A stretch of 22,331 bases of DNA from an uncultured Opitutia bacterium (GCA_903829855.1 CAIKRN010000071.1:1-22331), one strand, 5' to 3'; numbered from the stretch's first letter, positions 8,250 to 15,440 are shown. Translations and numbers: made by a program. Notes: generated from the letters alone by a model not told the origin.

Positions 8250-9296
8250 CTAATTCCGCTTCGGAAACGCCACCGATAGACCCACCGCGAGTGCCAAGAT
8301 GAAGCCGATGATCGCGAGCGAGACGGCCGTCGGGATATGGACCGTGCCATCATGAACGAGCACGGCAGGCACCCACGCCCCCAACCGACCTTCCGCCTGG
8401 CCGAGGCCGGCCGCCCAAGGGAAGATCATCTTGAGCCCGATGAAGACCAAAATGAAAGACAGGGCGGGCTTGAGGAAACGGAAATAGTGCATGAAGCCCG
8501 CGATGGCGAAGTACATCGAACGTAGGCCCATGATCGCGAAAATGTTGGAGGTAAAAGCGATGAAGCGCTTCTCCTCGATGGCCATCTCGGTCGGCAAGAT
8601 GCCCAGCACCGCGGGGATAGAGTCCACCGCAAAAAGGAGGTCGGTGCCCTCGATGACCAGCAACACCACGAAGAGCGGCGTGAAGACGCTGCGGCCATCT
8701 TCCTTGGCCCAAAAGGCGTCGCCATGCAGGCGATTGGTCACAGGCAGGAACCGCTTCGTCATCCGGACGATGAAGTTCTCCTCGATACCCTTACCTTCAG
8801 CCTCGTCATGCGAGCGGGCGAGTTTGATACCCGTGAAGAGCAGAAAGGCGCCAAACAACGGCAGCATGATGGCGAAACAATCCACCGCGGCGACGCCAGC
8901 GATAATGAAGACCGCCCGCATGGCGACGGCGCCTAGGATGCCCCAGAAGAGCACACGATGCTGGAGGCGCTCAGGGATGCCGAAGTGGGCGAAGACGAGG
9001 ATGAAGATAAAGAGGTTGTCGACCGATAGCGCGAGCTCGAGGACGTAGCCTCCCACAAAGAGTTCGGCATCCTCCGGTCCACGCCAAGCGGAGAGCAGGA
9101 AGGCGAACCCGACAGCCAACATGACCCAGACCGCACACCAAGCGACAGCTTCCTTGAAGCTCGGTGCCTGGTCAGCGTTCTTCTTGAAGACGCCGAGATC
9201 GAGGGCGAGCATCAACCCGACGAAGCCAAGGAAAGCCGCCCAAGCCCAACCTGGCACCACCAACAGTGCCTCGGCGGCGGAAAGGACAGTGAACAT
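8250..9296 (-). CDS. TerC/Alx-family integral membrane protein
   Basis: About 348 residues with eight or more hydrophobic segments. The two family motifs are present: ELALSVDNLFIFILVFAHFG (from Glu89) and EGTDLLFAVDSIPAV (Glu218, Asp221, Asp227; numbering from the GTG at 9302). Acidic residues inside the membrane are the mark of TerC/Alx proteins, which are linked to manganese homeostasis, alkaline response and tellurite resistance. Two starts lie two codons apart, GTG at 9302 and ATG at 9296. Neither has a Shine-Dalgarno, and I prefer the ATG. It is the first gene of the minus-strand run down to 2600. The leader of about 90 bp is GC rich and contains short hairpins, but I could not match it to the manganese riboswitch that precedes many relatives. 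Confidence 0.88.
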   Translation of the reverse strand: MFTVLSAAEALLVVPGWAWAAFLGFVGLMLALDLGVFKKNADQAPSFKEAVAWCAVWVMLAVGFAFLLSAWRGPEDAELFVGGYVLELALSVDNLFIFILVFAHFGIPERLQHRVLFWGILGAVAMRAVFIIAGVAAVDCFAIMLPLFGAFLLFTGIKLARSHDEAEGKGIEENFIVRMTKRFLPVTNRLHGDAFWAKEDGRSVFTPLFVVLLVIEGTDLLFAVDSIPAVLGILPTEMAIEEKRFIAFTSNIFAIMGLRSMYFAIAGFMHYFRFLKPALSFILVFIGLKMIFPWAAGLGQAEGRLGAWVPAVLVHDGTVHIPTAVSLAIIGFILALAVGLSVAFPKRN

Positions 9297-9351
9297 AGTC
9301 ACGAAGTTAGCCTAATGCCCGGGGAGTCAAGCCTACCCCGCCGATGCGGGC

Positions 9352-9381
9352 TTGCCCGCCCCGCCTCACCCAGACTTACTA
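9352..9381 (+). promoter_or_regulatory. Weak candidate promoter for tRNA-Arg
   Basis: TTGCCC (9352-9357) and TTACTA (9376-9381) are spaced by 18 bases and end 8 bases before the mature tRNA 5' end. Both boxes match the sigma-70 consensus only partly. Position and strand are right for the tRNA, which otherwise has no visible promoter. Confidence 0.25.
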
Positions 9382-9389
9382 CCCTTCGC

Positions 9390-9461
9390 GTTCCCGTAGT
9401 TCAATGGATAGAACATTGGTTTCCTAAACCGAGGATGTGGGTTCAATTCCCGCCGGGGACA
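9390..9461 (+). tRNA. tRNA-Arg (anticodon CCT)
   Basis: The 72 bases fold as a complete cloverleaf. The acceptor is GTTCCCG with CGGGGAC (one G-T pair) and discriminator A. The D arm is GTTC/GAAC, the anticodon stem TTGGT/ACCGA with loop TTCCTAA, and the T arm GTGGG/CCCGC with loop TTCAATT. The anticodon CCT reads AGG codons. No CCA is encoded, so the 3' end must be added by nucleotidyltransferase, in contrast to the tRNA-Phe in this window. Confidence 0.95.
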
Positions 9462-9479
9462 GCGACACGGGCTAATCGC

Positions 9480-10634
9480 CTATTTCTTCTGTCGGTAGCC
9501 CTGAATGCGCGTGCTGGCGGAACGACGGTAAACCGATTCCACGTCCTTAATCTGCATCATCACCCAAGGAGCGAGGATGCTGTCTCCATTCTTCGTCAGC
9601 ACAATGTCATCAGCGATGAAGACGCAGGTATGCAGCCCCTGTCCATTATCCAAGAAACAGAGTACGTCGCCGAAACGATAAGGGGCTTCAACCGTGGTGT
9701 AATTCGCCAAGAGATGCTCGGCCGCCAATCGAGTATCGAGAAAGAATTCCTTCGGGGTGATGTTGAAGAAATTGAGCGAAGTCCAATGGCAGTCCGGAAA
9801 ACGACCCTTCAACCCGAGTTCCATCTCTGGAAAAGTGTAGGCCCGCTGACGCATCAAGGAGGGCAAGAAATGGGTGATGTCGACGGTCTGCGGCGCCCGC
9901 CTTTGCGTGATTGCATTAATAAACGTGAGACGCGGTGCGTCGGTCTGCCCGGCAGCCCAGTACTCCAAAAACTCTTTCCGGTCTGACTTGAGCGGAAGCT
10001 GCAACTCGACCACCAGACTGCGCACCCGGGTCATCGTTCGGAAGACGTTGCTGACTTCCTCCGGGCCATGGCAAAGCGTCAGGAGTGCCTGCATGTCACT
10101 GAAGACCAGGGCATCGCCGCGCTTCCAGAGCAGGCTGCGGAATAATTGTTGCTGGGCAGAACTGAGCGGCACCTCGGCCAGCCAGTCATCGACATCGCCG
10201 CCAAGGATATAGACCGGGTCGCGTTGATATTCGTTCGCCGGATATTTAGCCAACTCCCCGTAGAGGGCACTCCGAACCTCGGTCGACAGGGCAGTGAGAT
10301 CCTCGACCTGCGGATAGAGGCTCACCGAGTTACCGCTTACAAGGGTGCGACCGGACGCGAAGAGGCGACCGACGATGGGGGCAGACACCCCCACCTTGGT
10401 CAAAAGTTCGCGAACCCCCTGCTCGGTGGTCTGCTCGAATGACCAGCGTGTGACCGAATTCGGCTTGGCGATGACGGCCAATAAACTGTCCGGCGGCTCA
10501 AGATAGACCGCCCGCACCTCCAGTTGCCCCCAAGGACCGGGCTTAGCCGTCCAGACGGGCTCCTTGGCGTTCGACGCCAAAGGCGAGAAGAGGATGACTA
10601 AAAAGAAACCCCAGGCGGGGAGACGACATTTCAC
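9480..10634 (-). CDS. Secreted protein of unknown function with possible NlpC/P60-like C-terminal domain
   Basis: A 384-residue protein. The N-terminus is a signal peptide (hydrophobic residues 8-20, likely cleavage after SNA at 23). The middle part (about 30-250) resembles nothing I recognise. The C-terminal 110 residues look like a papain-type hydrolase: Cys282 in PDCHWTSLNFFN, then GDVLCFLDNGQGLHTCVFIA with His335. A Cys followed by a beta-strand His after 'GDV' is the NlpC/P60 or CHAP layout, so a cell-wall or amide hydrolase is possible. This is inference from pattern, not a firm family match. The start is a GTG at 10634, the only suitable start next to the signal peptide. It reads away from the DUF4337 gene and towards tRNA-Arg, and appears to be monocistronic. 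Confidence 0.7.
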   Translation of the reverse strand: MKCRLPAWGFFLVILFSPLASNAKEPVWTAKPGPWGQLEVRAVYLEPPDSLLAVIAKPNSVTRWSFEQTTEQGVRELLTKVGVSAPIVGRLFASGRTLVSGNSVSLYPQVEDLTALSTEVRSALYGELAKYPANEYQRDPVYILGGDVDDWLAEVPLSSAQQQLFRSLLWKRGDALVFSDMQALLTLCHGPEEVSNVFRTMTRVRSLVVELQLPLKSDRKEFLEYWAAGQTDAPRLTFINAITQRRAPQTVDITHFLPSLMRQRAYTFPEMELGLKGRFPDCHWTSLNFFNITPKEFFLDTRLAAEHLLANYTTVEAPYRFGDVLCFLDNGQGLHTCVFIADDIVLTKNGDSILAPWVMMQIKDVESVYRRSASTRIQGYRQKK

Positions 10635-10734
10635 ACCTTTCTAAACAACATGAAACCGCCAATGTTCCAGCAAATATATTTAAATTATCAGACCGTACGT
10701 TGACTCCGCCGCCGACTCGGAAAGAAATGTGGGT
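10635..10734. promoter_or_regulatory. AT-rich divergent promoter region
   Basis: This gap separates two divergent genes and contains the most AT-rich stretch I noticed in the window (10671-10690, with AATATATTT and AAATTATC). Minus-strand GATAAT and TATATT boxes are plausible -10 elements for the secreted protein gene, but no good -35 is spaced correctly. A promoter role is inferred from composition and gene orientation. Confidence 0.4.
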
Positions 10735-11406
10735 ATGTCCCACGACGGCTTCCATGTCCACGGCCCGGATCAACACGCCCTGGAGCATCAGGCGCAACAT
10801 GGCGAAGCCCTCGCCATCCGCGTCTCCATCATGACGGCGATCCTCGCCACCTTCGGGGCGGTCTTCAGTTTCCTGGGAGCCAGCCACCAAAGCGATGCGG
10901 CCAATTTGAAGAATGATGCTATCCTGGTGAAGAACGAAGCTAACCAACTACGCACGCAGGCGGCCAACCAATGGGCCTTCTACCAGGCGAAAAGCACGAA
11001 GCAGAACCTTGCCGAACTCGGAGCCAGCCTGACGAACTCGGAGGCGACCCGCAGCAAACTCACCGCCGACATCGAGCGCTACAAAACCGAGAAAGCGGAA
11101 ATCCTTAAAAGCGCCCAAGCCCTCGATGACGCCGCGGACCGTAAGGACGCCGCCGTCGGGCCACTCATCGAGGAAAGTCGCCGCCTGATGCACCCGCACC
11201 ATACGCTCGCCCAGGCCATCACGTTTATTCAAGTCGGTATCGCGCTAGCGTCGATTTGTGCGCTCACCAAGGTCAAAGCGCTCTTCTGGGCCTCCGCAAC
11301 CGCCTCGGCGATTGGTATCCTCCTCGCCCTCTCCACCCTCTTCCCGCACAGCGACGCACATCCCTCCGGTATCACGCCCGCGCCCGCCGCCGCCCACGCG
11401 AAGTAG
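10735..11406 (+). CDS. DUF4337-family membrane protein
   Basis: About 223 residues. After a His-rich N-terminus (HDGFHVHGPDQHALEH) comes a first membrane helix (about 28-50). Next is a long charged, Ala/Glu/Lys-rich segment with coiled-coil character (about 60-150) that contains the DUF4337 hallmark NQWAFYQAKSTKQNL. Two more helices follow near 157-180 and 182-204, then a Pro/Ala/His tail. This order of one helix, a long soluble stretch and two helices is that of DUF4337 proteins, which are common in bacteria and have no known function. I chose the ATG at 10735 over a GTG two codons earlier. The stop lies 68 bp before the NYN-domain gene on the same strand, so cotranscription is possible. Confidence 0.8.
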   Translation: MSHDGFHVHGPDQHALEHQAQHGEALAIRVSIMTAILATFGAVFSFLGASHQSDAANLKNDAILVKNEANQLRTQAANQWAFYQAKSTKQNLAELGASLTNSEATRSKLTADIERYKTEKAEILKSAQALDDAADRKDAAVGPLIEESRRLMHPHHTLAQAITFIQVGIALASICALTKVKALFWASATASAIGILLALSTLFPHSDAHPSGITPAPAAAHAK

Positions 11407-11474
11407 CGAGCCGCAGTCTTTCGCATTGTAGGGTCGGGACTTTGGCCGCACGGATAAGGGCCTCTTTCACTCCC

Positions 11475-12623
11475 GTGGCCCGTCCTAAATCCAAGAAGTC
11501 CGCTCCCGCCCCGCGCAGCCGCGCCAGCAAGCCAGCCAGCCGTCGAGCTAAGCCCGCCGCCCCGCGCCAAGCCAACGCCAGTTCGACCTCCACCCCGGAG
11601 GCCGCCAAGGCCCAGCCAAATCAGCGTATCGGGGTGCTCATCGATGCGGACAACGTTTCGCACCAACACCTCCCCACCCTGCGCCGCTTCATCGGCGAAA
11701 CCGAAATCTCGGCCGCTCGCGCCTACGGCGACTTCAACGGCCGCCTCAGCGGCTGGCGTGCCGCCGCCCAAGAATGGCCCGCCCTCGAACTCGTCGATCA
11801 GCGCAGTTACACCCCTGGTAAGAACGCGGCGGATATGCGCCTAACCATCGATGCGGTCAAGTTAATGGCCGGAACGACGCCGCCCACGACGCTGATTTTC
11901 GTTACGAACGACAGCGACTTCACGCCCGTCGTCGAAGACGCCAAGCGGCTCGGCGTCCGCATCATCGTCATGGGTGAGCGCACCCACAAAGCCCTCCGCT
12001 CCACCGCCCATCATTACCTAAATCTCTCCGAGCTCCGCGAGCGCTTGGACGATGAACAGGCCGCCAAATCCGACCCGCGTCGCGCCCTCGGATTAATTGC
12101 ACAGGCGCTGCGGGCCCTCACACCCAAGACGAATAAGGAAGTCGGCGGTCTACTCGACCAACTCGAAAAGATGCTACCCGACCTGCAATTTGGAGCCGCC
12201 CCGCAAAGGGCCGCCCGTGAATCGCGTCCGGAGCGCGAGCCCCGCCCGACTGCACCCCGTCGCGAACCACGGCCGGCCCGAGAACCTCGCCGGCCCTCCG
12301 AAAATTCTGGTCACGATTACCGTGACACCCCGAATCTCACCCCCGCCCAACAAGCTCAGGGCAAGGCCGAGTCCGACCAACGTCGCGCCCAACTTCACTC
12401 GCGTCGCGACATCATCGAAGCCCTCGCCGACGTGGCCCTGGGCCTGGCTCCTCCCGGTGAATGGCTCAAGGTCGAGGTGATTAAGAAATTCCTGCTCCAA
12501 GAACATCCGGGCCTAGAAGCAAACGCCCCGCGCTACGCGAAGTTCTATCGCATGCTCGAAGACACTGGCCGTTTCGACGTCCAGCTTCAGGGCTCGACGG
12601 TGATGGCTCGACTGAAGGAGTAA
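11475..12623 (+). CDS. NYN-domain putative ribonuclease with C-terminal OST-HTH/LOTUS domain
   Basis: About 382 residues in four parts. The first is a basic, disordered N-terminus rich in Lys, Arg, Pro and Ala (1-48). The second is a NYN domain of the PIN-like/LabA class (50-192) with the acidic active-site set: Asp57 and Asp59 in GVLIDADN, Asp120 in NAADMRLTID, and Asp146/Asp148 in VTNDSDFTPVV. The third is a helical stretch and an Arg/Pro/Glu low-complexity linker (about 246-275). The last is a C-terminal domain (308-382) with the OST-HTH/LOTUS pattern, a fold thought to bind RNA. A metal-dependent RNA nuclease guided by RNA-binding modules is the likely role; targets are unknown. The frame is open 73 codons further upstream inside the DUF4337 gene, but those residues look like a shadow. 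I use the GTG at 11475, which starts VARPKSKKS. Confidence 0.85.
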   Translation: MARPKSKKSAPAPRSRASKPASRRAKPAAPRQANASSTSTPEAAKAQPNQRIGVLIDADNVSHQHLPTLRRFIGETEISAARAYGDFNGRLSGWRAAAQEWPALELVDQRSYTPGKNAADMRLTIDAVKLMAGTTPPTTLIFVTNDSDFTPVVEDAKRLGVRIIVMGERTHKALRSTAHHYLNLSELRERLDDEQAAKSDPRRALGLIAQALRALTPKTNKEVGGLLDQLEKMLPDLQFGAAPQRAARESRPEREPRPTAPRREPRPAREPRRPSENSGHDYRDTPNLTPAQQAQGKAESDQRRAQLHSRRDIIEALADVALGLAPPGEWLKVEVIKKFLLQEHPGLEANAPRYAKFYRMLEDTGRFDVQLQGSTVMARLKE

Positions 12624-12625
12624 GC

Positions 12626-13627
12626 CTACTTCCCAATCGTCCGTGCGAGAAAATCCAGGACGACCTCGGTGAGGTCCGGCTGAGCTGACTGGCTGACGAC
12701 TTCAGCCCCAGCGACCAACCCCGTACGCCTCCATCCCTTACCTCGCGGGTGTAGGTCGAACGTATGAGGCGCACCGTCGACCATCACATACTCATAGGAA
12801 GTTTTGGCTGCGCGGAGCGCCTTGGCCATCTCGGTGGACTGGGCGATATCTACCGTGGTATCGGCTGTGCCATGCAGGATGAGCACGGCAGGATCATTCG
12901 CGTCGCACTGCGTCACCGGGAGATAATTCCGCTGGTCTACTGCCGGCACCCCGGGAATATCGCCCGCCCCATGCTTAGAAAAATCCACGACCCCATACAT
13001 GTCGATGACGCCGGAAACCTTGGCAGAAACCTGGGCCCCTACCTCTCCTCCTGGCCCTGTCTTGTCATCCGAAAGCCCAACCATGAGCGCGAGGTAGCCG
13101 CCCGCTGAGCCGCCCGCGACGGCGATCTTTTCCGGATTCACACCGAGTTCTTTCGCATGCATGCGCAGCCAGCGGATGGCCTGTCGGCAGTCCGCGATAT
13201 TCTGCGGCCAGACCCCGGGCGTGGTCTTCGAGCCCAGCATATAGTTGCAGCTCACGACGACATAGCCCGCTCGGCACAGATCAGCGCTCACGCTGGCGGA
13301 ACGATATTCAGCCTTATCACCAGCCGTGAAACCGCCGCCATGAATGAAGACGACGGCTGGGCGATCGTTACGTGCCGCTCCAAAAGGGAAATAAACATCG
13401 AGTTTCTCTTTGCGTGCGGCCCCCAGGAAGGCGACGTCGCTCAAACGAAAGACCGGAATGGGCGGCGCGGTCATGTGCGGCCGGCCATAAGCGGCGGCGG
13501 CAAGCGACGGAATCTTGGCAACCTCGCTGACCTCTCCCGGCTTCGCCATCTCGAAGATATGGAGTTGGGCAGTATCGGCGGCGGAGACAGCCGCAGCCGC
13601 CAGGACAAGGAGCAACAGGGAACGCAT
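12626..13627 (-). CDS. Secreted alpha/beta hydrolase (esterase, HSL/BD-FAE-like)
   Basis: A 333-residue protein with an N-terminal signal peptide (MRSLLLLVLAAAAVSAA), so it is exported. The alpha/beta hydrolase elements are in order: oxyanion-hole HGGG (96-99), nucleophile elbow GGSAGG with Ser174, acid Asp256 in HGTADTTVD, and His288 in APHTF. This is the carboxylesterase layout often used to remove acetyl or aryl ester groups from plant or algal polysaccharides; the true substrate is unknown. It is the gene downstream of cimA by 62 bp, but a strong 11-bp hairpin fills the space before its start, so its expression may be separate from cimA. Its stop lies 2 bp from the convergent NYN gene stop. 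The ATG at 13627 begins the signal peptide directly. Confidence 0.87.
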   Translation of the reverse strand: MRSLLLLVLAAAAVSAADTAQLHIFEMAKPGEVSEVAKIPSLAAAAYGRPHMTAPPIPVFRLSDVAFLGAARKEKLDVYFPFGAARNDRPAVVFIHGGGFTAGDKAEYRSASVSADLCRAGYVVVSCNYMLGSKTTPGVWPQNIADCRQAIRWLRMHAKELGVNPEKIAVAGGSAGGYLALMVGLSDDKTGPGGEVGAQVSAKVSGVIDMYGVVDFSKHGAGDIPGVPAVDQRNYLPVTQCDANDPAVLILHGTADTTVDIAQSTEMAKALRAAKTSYEYVMVDGAPHTFDLHPRGKGWRRTGLVAGAEVVSQSAQPDLTEVVLDFLARTIGK

Positions 13628-13629
13628 AT

Positions 13630-13660
13630 AGGGCGGGGTAGATGATTGCTACCCCGCCCT
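13630..13660 (-). promoter_or_regulatory. Perfect 11-bp hairpin between cimA and the esterase start
   Basis: AGGGCGGGGTA (13630-13640) and TACCCCGCCCT (13650-13660) are exact inverted repeats with a 9-base loop. The minus-strand 3' arm ends two bases before the esterase ATG. No T-run follows on either strand, so it is not a textbook terminator for cimA. It could still stop or process the cimA transcript, or it could bury the esterase ribosome-binding region. Confidence 0.6.
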
Positions 13661-13689
13661 TGAAGGCAGTCAACGCGTCAGCCGGAAGC

Positions 13690-15249
13690 TCAGGACAAAG
13701 CGTAGGCGTAACCGTCGACAATCGCCTGTAGCGAGGCCTCGACAAGATTCTCGCTCACGCCGACCGTGCCCCAGGAGTCCTTGCCGTCGGAGGAACGGAT
13801 GACCACCCGGGTCTTAGCCGCGGTGCCATCGGCCCCACCAAGAATACGTACCTTATAATCCACGAGGCTCACCTTCGCGAGCTTCGGGAAAGATTTCACG
13901 AGGGCCGAACGCAGGGCCTGGTCGAGCGCATGGACCGGTCCGTCGCCTTCGGCCACCGTGAGCGTTTCCTTGCCCGCGATACTCAAACGAACAACGGCTT
14001 CGCAATAAGCAGAGCCCTTGGCGCCACGGGCCGTGACATGATAGGAAGCAACCTCGAACGGCGCGGCCTTGCTTTTGCCGATATGACGGCGGAGCAGAAG
14101 CGCCAATGAAGCTTCCGCGTCTTCAAAACTCCACCCGGCGTGCTCGAGTTTCTTCAGCTCATCGAGTGCGGTGGCCGTGGCCGGAGAATCACGATCGAGG
14201 TCGATGCCCAGGGCCTTCGCCTTGAGAACGATATTGCTGCGGCCAGACTGGTCACTGACGAGCACCGTGCGCTCGTTGCCGACGACCGTCGGATCGATAT
14301 GTTCATAGGCTGCCGAGAACTTACGAACGGCGTCGACGTGCGTGCCGCCCTTGTGAGCGAAGGCCGCCGTACCGACCCACGGACGACGCGGATCAGGAGC
14401 GAGATTGGCCACGCCGTCCACAAAGCGGGACAGGCTGGCGAGACTCTTCAGGGCCGTAGAGGAAACACACTTCCATCCGAACTTCAGTTGGGCGCAAGGG
14501 ATGACGGCGGTGAGATCGCAATTGCCCGTGCGCTCGCCGATACCGTTGACAGTACCCTGGACATGCGAAGCGCCCGCTTCGAGGGATGCGAGAGCGTTAG
14601 CGAGGCCGAGACCAGCGTCGTCGTGCGTATGGATGCCAACTGGCGTCTTCTTGAGGGCGGCGAGGGCGGCACGGGTGGCCGCGGCAACTTCAGCGGGCAA
14701 GGAGCCGCCATTGGTATCGCAAAGCACGATGCGATCGGCGCCACCTTCGACGGCGGCGAGCATGGAAGCGATGGCGTAGGCCGGATCCTCTTTCCAGCCG
14801 TCAATCGCGTGTTCGCAATCGTAGACGACCTCGCGACGGTGGGATTTCAGGAAAGCAACCGTGTCCCGAATCATCTCGAGATTCTCCTCCGGGGAGCAGC
14901 GCAGGACTTCGCGCACATGGAGGGCGGAAGTCTTGCCGTAGATGGTGACCACCGGGGTGTCTACTTCGAGCAGGCCACGGACCTGAGCATCCTCGGCGGC
15001 ACGTACACCTTTGCGGCGGGTGGACCCGAAGGCCGCGAGCTTGGCGTGTTTGAATTTGATTTTCTTCGCCCGAGCGAAGAACTCGATATCACGCGGGTTA
15101 GAGCCCGGCCAGCCACCCTCGATATAGGTCATGCCGAAGCGCTCCAGCTCGGCTGCGATGCGCAGCTTGTCATCAACGGTGAAATGAATGCCCTGCCCCT
15201 GCGAACCGTCGCGGAGGGTGGTGTCATAGACTTCGATGGAGCGTGCCAT
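13690..15249 (-). CDS. cimA: (R)-citramalate synthase
   Basis: A 519-residue member of the isopropylmalate/citramalate synthase family. It condenses pyruvate and acetyl-CoA to (R)-citramalate, which opens the threonine-independent route to 2-oxobutyrate and isoleucine. The TIM-barrel catalytic domain has DTTLRDG (9-15), GGWPGSNP near 45-52, metal-binding HTHDDAGLG with His207 and His209, and GTVNGIGERTGNCDL (232-246). The C-terminal third (about 395-519) fits the LeuA-type regulatory dimer domain, where isoleucine inhibits. The GGWPGSNP and ERTGNCDL wording and the length fit citramalate rather than isopropylmalate synthase, and the isoleucine-rich leader just upstream supports this. The ATG at 15249 has no Shine-Dalgarno; about 35 C/T-rich bases precede it. 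The antisense frame here is open over 445 codons but is a shadow. Confidence 0.92.
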   Translation of the reverse strand: MARSIEVYDTTLRDGSQGQGIHFTVDDKLRIAAELERFGMTYIEGGWPGSNPRDIEFFARAKKIKFKHAKLAAFGSTRRKGVRAAEDAQVRGLLEVDTPVVTIYGKTSALHVREVLRCSPEENLEMIRDTVAFLKSHRREVVYDCEHAIDGWKEDPAYAIASMLAAVEGGADRIVLCDTNGGSLPAEVAAATRAALAALKKTPVGIHTHDDAGLGLANALASLEAGASHVQGTVNGIGERTGNCDLTAVIPCAQLKFGWKCVSSTALKSLASLSRFVDGVANLAPDPRRPWVGTAAFAHKGGTHVDAVRKFSAAYEHIDPTVVGNERTVLVSDQSGRSNIVLKAKALGIDLDRDSPATATALDELKKLEHAGWSFEDAEASLALLLRRHIGKSKAAPFEVASYHVTARGAKGSAYCEAVVRLSIAGKETLTVAEGDGPVHALDQALRSALVKSFPKLAKVSLVDYKVRILGGADGTAAKTRVVIRSSDGKDSWGTVGVSENLVEASLQAIVDGYAYALS

Positions 15250-15294
15250 GGTGGTGTTGGTAGGTGGGAGGAAAAGGGATGTAAAGAGGTGGGT

Positions 15295-15317
15295 CCGTTC
15301 CGAGTGCCGCGGAACGG
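15295..15317 (-). terminator. Attenuator terminator-like hairpin in the cimA leader
   Basis: On the minus strand CCGTTCCG (15317-15310) and CGGAACGG (15302-15295) form a perfect 8-bp stem around the 7-base loop CGGCACT, 46 bases before the cimA ATG. Only short T-runs follow (CTCTTTAC, then CCCTTTTCC), so termination would be weak or factor-assisted. It sits where the terminator of an amino-acid attenuator belongs, 33 bases after the leader-peptide stop. Confidence 0.6.
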
Positions 15318-15343
15318 GGAGTCGCCCGTCGGACGGTCCGTTC
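15312..15343 (-). promoter_or_regulatory. Candidate antiterminator pairing in the cimA leader
   Basis: GAACGGACC occurs twice on the minus strand, at 15343-15335 and at 15300-15292. The second copy forms the 3' arm of the terminator-like hairpin. The first can pair (GAACGG) with the same CCGTTC (15317-15312) that makes the terminator's 5' arm, so the two structures exclude each other. A third hairpin, CGGGCT-CTG-AGCCCG (15360-15346), covers the leader-peptide stop codon and could be the pause or protector stem. Pairing was judged by eye, with no energies computed. Confidence 0.55.
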
Positions 15344-15350
15344 AGCGGGC

Positions 15351-15440
15351 TCAGAGCCCGATGATGGTAATAATCGCCGGAATGATGGCACGACCAGCCG
15401 CAGAGCGGAGGGAGGTCGAAGGCTGTGCCAGGGATTCCAT
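15351..15440 (-). CDS. Isoleucine-rich leader peptide of cimA (attenuation)
   Basis: A 29-codon ORF with ATG at 15440 and TGA at 15353-15351. Its C-terminal part reads RAIIPAIITIIGL, with Ile at residues 19, 20, 23, 24, 26 and 27: six isoleucines in nine codons (ATC and ATT). There are no valine codons and only one leucine in the control stretch, so the peptide would sense isoleucine specifically. It lies about 100 bp upstream of citramalate synthase on the same strand and is followed by competing stem-loops. By analogy with ilv, leu and his leaders, a ribosome stalled for charged tRNA-Ile would favour the antiterminator and raise cimA expression. It is too short for normal gene finding. The peptide probably has no function as a protein. 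No clear promoter was found upstream. Confidence 0.82.
   Translation of the reverse strand: MESLAQPSTSLRSAAGRAIIPAIITIIGL

Noticed and set aside
9297..9389. A yybP-ykoY (manganese) riboswitch upstream of the TerC gene
   Set aside because: The GC-rich leader has short hairpins, including GCGGG-CTTG-CCCGC, but I could not place the conserved loop sequences of that riboswitch; a covariance-model search would settle it.
11256..11474. N-terminal extension of the NYN protein overlapping the DUF4337 gene
   Set aside because: The residues look like an out-of-frame reading of the DUF4337 gene; the GTG at 11475 lies after that gene's stop and begins a sensible basic N-terminus.
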